This document shows, piece by piece, positions 59,801 to 64,000 of a DNA stretch of 64,000 nucleotides. Below the pieces are notes generated by a model. That model was not told the DNA's origin, did no database searches, and saw only the letters and a program-made list of their open reading frames with translations. The stretch spans positions 1 to 64,000 of the forward strand of contig JAAVFP010000018.1 of assembly GCA_014800735.1 (NCBI GenBank), given 5' to 3'. The translations under genes and the position numbers were made by a program. Source of the DNA: Bacteroidales bacterium. GTDB lineage: Bacteria > Bacteroidota > Bacteroidia > Bacteroidales > Muribaculaceae. Position 1 is the stretch's first letter. The number at the start of each line of letters is the position of its first letter.

Positions 59801-62800
59801 ATGCACAGCATCCAGTTCTCAACTCCACCTACCTACGAACAGCGCAAGGCGTTGGCCGCTTTTGCTCGTGAGAAGGCAGACGGCAAGAAATCTCGTGGTT
59901 GGTGTTCGGACAAAGACACTTATTCAGAGTGGCTTTTCCGTTCGGAGGAAGATGCACGCAGGGCAGGCGAAATGATTGCCGACCAGTCGGGCGAAGCCGT
60001 TGCAGACGCACAGCCTATTACCGCCGAGGAACTCCGCGAGGCTGTTGCGCCTATCAACAATGTTGAGAGCAAGACACCTACTAAGGCTTCTAAGGCAAAG
60101 AAAGCACCTATCAACCGCGTCGGCCTTGAAGATGTAATGACCGACCTCTCCACCAAAGGAGAAACACAGTTTAGCAACCATGCAGAGCCCATGGTCGAGC
60201 CGGAGGTACAGCACGAAATCTCCGATGATGAAATGCAGTCGTTGGCTAATGAGCTGCGCGACTTGCTCGGCATCGGAGAGGACGAGGGAGACGCTGACAT
60301 CAAATTCCGCGACCCCGGCGAACTCACACCGCAGGAGCGTCAGCGCATCCAGTCGGCAGGCATACGTCTTGCTATGGGCCTCGTTGAGCGTGGCACTACC
60401 TCTTTCCCCGACTATGCTACCAAGATGGTGGGATTGTTGGGCGATAAGATACGTCCGTGGCTCAAATCATTCTACGAGGGCGCACGTTGGACACCCGGCT
60501 ATGAAAATATCGCCTTTACGCCCTCAGAGGAGGTTGCACGCTTCGATGTGCAGAACTTCGACAAAGTACAGGCAAATCCTATCGAGCAAGCGGCCATGAT
60601 TGTTGAGGAAGACAAGGCCGCGGCCGCTTCGGCGCAGGCGCAGAAAGAATTAACCGAAATCCGTAATAATAACCGCAAGAAACGTGATGAACAAACAGCA
60701 GCAGATACAGAAATTATTACAAAGCAAGCAGCAGCTGTTGCAGGCAAGGCAGAAAATATCGCAAAAACTTCGGAAGATCCAGCCGAACTCAACCGAGCCG
60801 GAGAAGAAATAGACCAGACTATTGAGGAAATCAACGACCAACTCGCTCTTCTCGGCTACTATGAAGCCGTTAAGGATGATGCAAAATTCCATGAGAGTTA
60901 CGGCTATATGCTCACAGCAGAGAAGAAAGCCGTAGCAGACGCGACCGCACTTGCAAAGCAGCTGGTTAAAGACCTCGGCATTGACCTCAAAGTAACGAGT
61001 GCCACTACTCCCCTCGGACGCAAAAGCGTCAAGAAAGACACTGCGGTCAGAGCAAACATCGCTCCTGCCGGAGGTGATGTTATAATAAACCTCCCACTCA
61101 ACGAGGGCAGACAACTCGCTATCTACATCGGCCTTGAACCTGTTGCGGAGAAAGGCTCTCGCAGGCGTGGCGATAATCTTGCCGTTGAGCACATTATGTA
61201 TCGTGTTGAAAATCCCGAGGGCAAAGGCATGGAACGTTACGGCCATAATATGTATGCACCTGTTAAGTCAACCTATGCCGATTTCCTCCGTAGAGTTAAG
61301 GAGATTACTCGCAATTATCTACCTGAACAGATGGCAGAAGAAAGTCATAACGGATACAAGCGTGGCGATGAAGTCATGTGGGACCGTTATGGTAACGGCA
61401 AGTGGGAGAAAGTCAAGATTGAAGATTTTGACACTGATGGCAGTCCTATCTTTGAGTCTATCAAAGGTATCATGTCCGAAAAGGGCGATTGGAGCCGCAT
61501 AAAGCCTGCAGACGGAGTGTTCGGAGAGGCCAAGCGCGTTATGACAGAGGCTGAGGCCGTACGTAAAAAGGCACAGAAGCCAACTGATAACGATAGGAAA
61601 TCTCGGGGAAAAGATGTAACTTTGGACGCGAATGAGCCGATAGGCGGCCTGTTCGCTGACATATTTGAAACACCCAACAGCAATGGAAAGAAAACTGACT
61701 TACAATCTCGCTCCAGCACTGCCGAGCGAGAAAGAGGACACAAACCTCAATCGGATGAACCGTTGGGAGCGAGCCAGCGGGATGAAGCTGAAAGACCTGA
61801 CGGACGAGGAATGGATAGACGTGATATCGGTGATACTGTGTATGACGCGCAGCGAGGCCGAGGGCTATCTTTGGAGTCAGCGAAATCAAATCTGGTAGAA
61901 CAGTTGCCGGAAAGCGAACGCAAGAATGTTCGCAACAATCATGCCGAACGCGGTGTTGACTATGCCCCTAAAGGCGATGACGCACGTATCAAGGCTAACA
62001 TAGAGGCTATTGAACTTGCCAAGCGCTTGCTTGATGCAGGAGAGACCGCCACATCCGAACAAATGGAGGTACTCCGGAAATTCAGCGGTTGGGGAGGTCT
62101 TGGCAAGGCGTTCAATGATAACGGTAATAATCCGACAACTAAACGACTGCGCGAACTATTAGGCGAAGATGGCTATAATGATGCCGTGATGAGCCGCAAC
62201 AGCGCATACTTCACTCCTGCTCCAGTCATTGATGCAATGTGGGATGTTGCAAGAGCATTGGGTTTCAATGGTGGCAATGTGCTTGAGGGTTCAGCAGGCA
62301 TCGGCAATATCCTCGGACTTATGCCTACCGATATGAGCGAACGCAGTAATATCCACGCGGTGGAAATTGACCGCACCACAGGCGGTATCCTGTCGTTGCT
62401 GTACCCTGATGCACAGGTTGACATTCAAGGCTTTGAGAGGACAAAGGTCCGTAACAACAGCGTTGACCTCGCTATTACCAATGTGCCTTTTGTAACCGGT
62501 CTGCACGTCAAAGATGATACCGGGGATAAAGACCTATCCAAGAAATTCCGCAACATCCATGATTTCTGCATCGCCAAGAATATACGCAAACTCCGCGAGG
62601 GCGGTCTCGGCATCTTCATTACCTCGAGCGGAACAATGGATAACTCCAAAGAACTTCGCCGTTGGATAATCAACGAGGGCAATGCCGATGTGATTGGCGC
62701 ATTCCGTATGCATAACAAAACATTCGGAGGAACCGGGGCAACCTCGGACATCATCGTTGTACGCAAGCGCGTTAATGGCAAGCCGTCGCCCAATGCCATA

Positions 62801-63109
62801 GATGTTGCCGACGTGACAGGCGTGCGTGTCGTTGACTATGACACCGGAGATACCCGTAAGGTCAAAGGGCAGGAAATCCCCATCATCAAGCCATACAGCA
62901 TGACCTATAACAAGTATTTTGCCGAACACCCGGAGAATATGGCAGGTGAAATGCTGTTCAATTTTGAGAGAGGTGAGACACGTTTCCCGACAAGTCGCGC
63001 TCTTTTCCCCTCCGCCGACAAACCGCAGGAGAAGATGTTGAGCGAGTGGGCGGCCCGCTTTGCGGATATGAAGGAAGAGTCTTCACTTCGTTCAGACCAC
63101 GATATTGCA
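52856..63109 (+). repeat. Five dispersed in-frame copies of an (S)SLRSEHSEE-encoding hairpin repeat
   Basis: 52856-52891, 54188-54220, 56984-57016, 57086-57121, 63077-63109; DNA core TCCTCGCTGCGCTCGGAACACAGTGAGGA. Confidence 0.85.
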
Positions 63110-64000
63110 GAAGAGGTTACCCGCATCAATGAAAAACTCGGCGAGGGCGTAAAGGAAGGTAGCATGGTGCTAAATTCCCAGGGCGAGCTGTGCATGGCAC
63201 GCATGGGCGAGGCTGTTCCTCTTGGATTGAACAAAAATAAGGTCAAGGGTCACACAAAGGCTGAATGCTTTGTAGACTACACTGCCATAAAGAAAGCGTT
63301 GTCAGATGTGTTGGAATATCAATCAACCAATGAGGATAACACAGGACTGGAGCCGCTGTTGAAAGAATTGAACCGTGCTTTTGACACATTCACAAAGAAA
63401 TATGGCAACCTCCACAAGAACCCAGCTATTTCATTCCTCCGCAATGATGTTGATTTTTCAAGCATCATGGCTCTTGAAACCTATTCGGAGCGTGGCGATA
63501 AGAAAGGCAATAAGGTAGTCAAGGTTGGCAAGACTGATATATTCAGCCGCCGTGTGATTGAGACTGAGAAAGAGCCACAGCCTACCACTATCAAAGACGG
63601 TATTCTCGCAAGTCTTTATAAGAGCGGAGGTATTGATGTCGATTACATCAGTGATGCCCTCGGCAAATCAGCCGATGAGGTCAAGCGTGAGATTGTGAAG
63701 AGCGGTCTCGGCTATGAAAATCCGGCATCCGGCATAATGGAGGTTTCATATAAGTACCTCTCCGGCAATGTCCGTGAGAAACTGCACATCGCGCAGGAGA
63801 ATAACGAGGACGGCAGATATGATGCAAATATCGCGGCTCTTGAAAAGGTTATCCCGATGACTATTCCTGCGCACCTCATTGAATTTGCCCTCGGCTCTTC
63901 ATGGATTGAGCCTAAACTCTACGAAGATTTCGTCTATGACAAGACCGGTATTCGTGTGAGACTGACAAATGTCGGTGGCACATGGTTCATGAAAACTCCG
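53852..64000 (+). CDS. Giant polyvalent protein (partial): virion-protein-like N-terminus, ddrB/ParB-like, InPase-like and N6-adenine DNA methylase modules
   Basis: Starts ATGGCACAAGATAAAATAAAAGCTCTC; frame (coordinate mod 3 = 2) followed through spot checks at many points to the last base; absent from the ORF track because no stop occurs in the window. Motifs: VLVSKDGIVLSGNNRTMSG; GTEGVDGDHIDVFLSD; FSGWGGLGKAF...YFTPAPVIDAMW...LEGSAGIGN...ITNVPF. Confidence 0.9.
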   Translation, partial: MAQDKIKALYDTFVKEGYKMESETDFRKNLTDPIKRRRAYDALIKEGYNMEAFDAFENNLGFGQMSTKRLTGAREAVSSMLFDEDVKPIAAAETGAAPERAWEPTAQEKLFLSSLRSEHGEEASQVTPDTQAAAARPWQTAEQRALTGQYMSDMMADYNAQSRQRVEQVGRMTASVTPEGRQKQKAAEMQARLAGAPVKLRGLVSDQATEGDIPAQGQKDEQTRSRRGPVVYDTVLQDGKQVTRWLMPDGSLTTNLGEAEREAYGARRARLMDEFVGRMRENGLDPAKEEDVEAQQRKDKLGVLESRVDDRLARNEKNIREIQDARSERFDESAKWDDNEGFWDNIARILGGSVRRSVETQHPVNRPAHTLTEEDKDLRVLTAENQVLAEARKLLDTRKLKKSDGFMGGFWNLRNNLRNMGMGAKHTLGDADFYAGGIMSLQKATELMAIEDKLKSGGKLSDREAEFVYSTMLGQDVAANADVPNGYTAAQVTVEMFPFMVQMATNPASGLSRALVRKYGKNGLKKVALTVAGDVAESAVLANTMQAPKVAADAMGRYQGDAVQDENGNISFDGSHNWASAIAKAEGAAVIENYTEMLGSHFGVITDKAGQLLGSGVRKLGGGQVVDGVSKLVTQVRSTDWAKAIGNIESRTRWSGSVGEVLEEEAGIVLNSMFVGDNKISDLWDADVQTDIVLGVGLFGGFVSGVKSAGYPFARAKAKSNLRKREQVAAYRFGEDWAPMREAIDQAEEPALNETVRTLIRERANSPEQARAIMEYAHSLMNARGFELAAASARAEGAITPEQQEAEESYNDGAEVFQQYSETTTEASSPGEAEAPVENAQEAAGAAMTEMQAISARFKAASEYCEEVFPEDTEMYMAQVRENPWGVLQDRTLTDDQREAVLYFINSKAALEGMLDASNEAAEQKREQVRMEVAHRVHQQRGVILPATLKVDDKPVYIVSGEVAMFPDGSGVDVERTKALNPTGVIYVLDESGEYRPVSADQIFSVSEAIDPESELNQAYEEINRGQEALVSAMSERPGEDTRADSSLRSEDSEAQAPAPVPAEELEAEAPPAEPEEVDFSLRSEHSEEPAAPVAAEGSALSLVPMNERGEPDLTHESVDAGTAWDATKEFFGDAEDALSYVQAEIKKAEDDVTMAEKAVSKVKPTGGMIKYRDDKAAARARVDAAKARHARWKAIEEAQARQKVDEEARIAAERAAQAENEHDDAVARFEEEQRVKAEQAAEQAAVGTHNVHPKIRERWEAAPKVEGEADVITLPDGSTISGRYVLTEAGAASASHDVNNAFAPTEGFPVDENGQSVNDRDYQRDGDAQQIVKTMADAYDSRALQSPVLVSKDGIVLSGNNRTMSGDMAAGQGTDAAYNEYLSKFGRKFGVTPEDVAKFQHPRVVFVPDEDIPYDAATFARFNAQEMKSQSKPEAAVKLGKVVSDDVFGSIVTDLSRYDRMSDFYADQEATARTLGALVEAGVINDKQLPELRTGDALSASGKELIENTLIGKAFQAEPDAVRMIISMPSMRQGVIMGLNEIAHNRTLAEKGYDLSAELSRAVKLVFDAKRSAPDIYKDGMPVSPFGRQQGLFDDEFGESRVSDGTTLLLADILNSGKPGDMRKILAMYNKEAAEGANGQMDLFTGDVANKEDILKSVNELFRNATSKEQQALLDTAIAERKRRAEEEQRGGGQGVEQTPNGTERGAESQQPAAGADDELTPEEQALAARVEVTDNDWAEGEGDKPTYKREIIIDGTHKATQIDAPDEGGHYTGSYFEFDGKRFGDIAEIAQYIDGGMKSEPTEAQKAAGNYKMEHRRVDGHNISIENPKGSVRRGTGADGKQWESTMQNDYGYIRGTEGVDGDHIDVFLSDTPEQGDVFVVDQVNKDGSFDEHKVMYGFPSVEAAREAYLSNYEQGWTGLGAITQVSKDEFKKWVQSSRRKTKPFAEYKGVKTVSNNPAASTTLYTVKPTHYTNKAGKTTPMHSIQFSTPPTYEQRKALAAFAREKADGKKSRGWCSDKDTYSEWLFRSEEDARRAGEMIADQSGEAVADAQPITAEELREAVAPINNVESKTPTKASKAKKAPINRVGLEDVMTDLSTKGETQFSNHAEPMVEPEVQHEISDDEMQSLANELRDLLGIGEDEGDADIKFRDPGELTPQERQRIQSAGIRLAMGLVERGTTSFPDYATKMVGLLGDKIRPWLKSFYEGARWTPGYENIAFTPSEEVARFDVQNFDKVQANPIEQAAMIVEEDKAAAASAQAQKELTEIRNNNRKKRDEQTAADTEIITKQAAAVAGKAENIAKTSEDPAELNRAGEEIDQTIEEINDQLALLGYYEAVKDDAKFHESYGYMLTAEKKAVADATALAKQLVKDLGIDLKVTSATTPLGRKSVKKDTAVRANIAPAGGDVIINLPLNEGRQLAIYIGLEPVAEKGSRRRGDNLAVEHIMYRVENPEGKGMERYGHNMYAPVKSTYADFLRRVKEITRNYLPEQMAEESHNGYKRGDEVMWDRYGNGKWEKVKIEDFDTDGSPIFESIKGIMSEKGDWSRIKPADGVFGEAKRVMTEAEAVRKKAQKPTDNDRKSRGKDVTLDANEPIGGLFADIFETPNSNGKKTDLQSRSSTAERERGHKPQSDEPLGASQRDEAERPDGRGMDRRDIGDTVYDAQRGRGLSLESAKSNLVEQLPESERKNVRNNHAERGVDYAPKGDDARIKANIEAIELAKRLLDAGETATSEQMEVLRKFSGWGGLGKAFNDNGNNPTTKRLRELLGEDGYNDAVMSRNSAYFTPAPVIDAMWDVARALGFNGGNVLEGSAGIGNILGLMPTDMSERSNIHAVEIDRTTGGILSLLYPDAQVDIQGFERTKVRNNSVDLAITNVPFVTGLHVKDDTGDKDLSKKFRNIHDFCIAKNIRKLREGGLGIFITSSGTMDNSKELRRWIINEGNADVIGAFRMHNKTFGGTGATSDIIVVRKRVNGKPSPNAIDVADVTGVRVVDYDTGDTRKVKGQEIPIIKPYSMTYNKYFAEHPENMAGEMLFNFERGETRFPTSRALFPSADKPQEKMLSEWAARFADMKEESSLRSDHDIAEEVTRINEKLGEGVKEGSMVLNSQGELCMARMGEAVPLGLNKNKVKGHTKAECFVDYTAIKKALSDVLEYQSTNEDNTGLEPLLKELNRAFDTFTKKYGNLHKNPAISFLRNDVDFSSIMALETYSERGDKKGNKVVKVGKTDIFSRRVIETEKEPQPTTIKDGILASLYKSGGIDVDYISDALGKSADEVKREIVKSGLGYENPASGIMEVSYKYLSGNVREKLHIAQENNEDGRYDANIAALEKVIPMTIPAHLIEFALGSSWIEPKLYEDFVYDKTGIRVRLTNVGGTWFMKTP
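61683..61898 (+). CDS. Out-of-frame ORF nested in the giant gene (71 aa from ATG)
   Basis: MERKLTYNLAPALPSEKEDTNLNRMNRWERASGMKLKDLTDEEWIDVISVILCMTRSEAEGYLWSQRNQIW reads like a folded protein, whereas the giant-ORF frame here is linker-like. Confidence 0.4.
   Translation: MERKLTYNLAPALPSEKEDTNLNRMNRWERASGMKLKDLTDEEWIDVISVILCMTRSEAEGYLWSQRNQIW

Larger units (their letters stand above)
49897..64000 (+). mobile_element. Left arm of an integrated phage-like element at tRNA-Thr (right end outside the window)
   Basis: tRNA-adjacent tyrosine recombinase, terminase-small-like gene, ejection-protein-like genes, giant polyvalent-protein ORF. Left boundary is approximate. Confidence 0.75.

Overview
The window looks like a Bacteroidales-type chromosome segment (1 to ~49.8 kb; TAnnTTTG-type promoters, Bat aerotolerance operon, fused lpxC-fabZ, PPi-dependent phosphofructokinase, GlnN-type glutamine synthetase). 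It is followed from a tRNA-Thr gene by the left arm of an integrated phage-like element (~49.9 kb to the window end). Core content: purF-like and YjbQ genes, glnN, a USP-family protein, the bat operon with DUF58 and MoxR genes, a Crp/Fnr regulator, kdsB, pfp, an RND efflux operon, rnpB (minus strand), lpxA/lpxC-fabZ/lpxD, rsmG, clpP-clpX, recQ, an AmgK-like kinase fused to a RapZ C-terminal domain plus a MurU-like nucleotidyltransferase, and nrdD-nrdG. The main result is an ORF missing from the supplied track because it has no stop in the window: 53852..64000 (+), at least 3,383 codons. It carries recognisable polyvalent-protein modules (ddrB/ParB-like, InPase-like, N6-adenine MTase with an NVPF motif) directly downstream of two genes resembling internal-virion or ejection proteins. 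It has in-frame copies of a hairpin-forming SSLRSEHSEE repeat and an out-of-frame, protein-like ORF embedded in a linker. A second strong candidate is a 178-bp segment bounded by perfect 18-bp inverted repeats and containing a promoter-like element, between an efflux operon and a secreted-protein gene (possible phase-variable promoter). All identifications come from reading the sequence; no database search was run.
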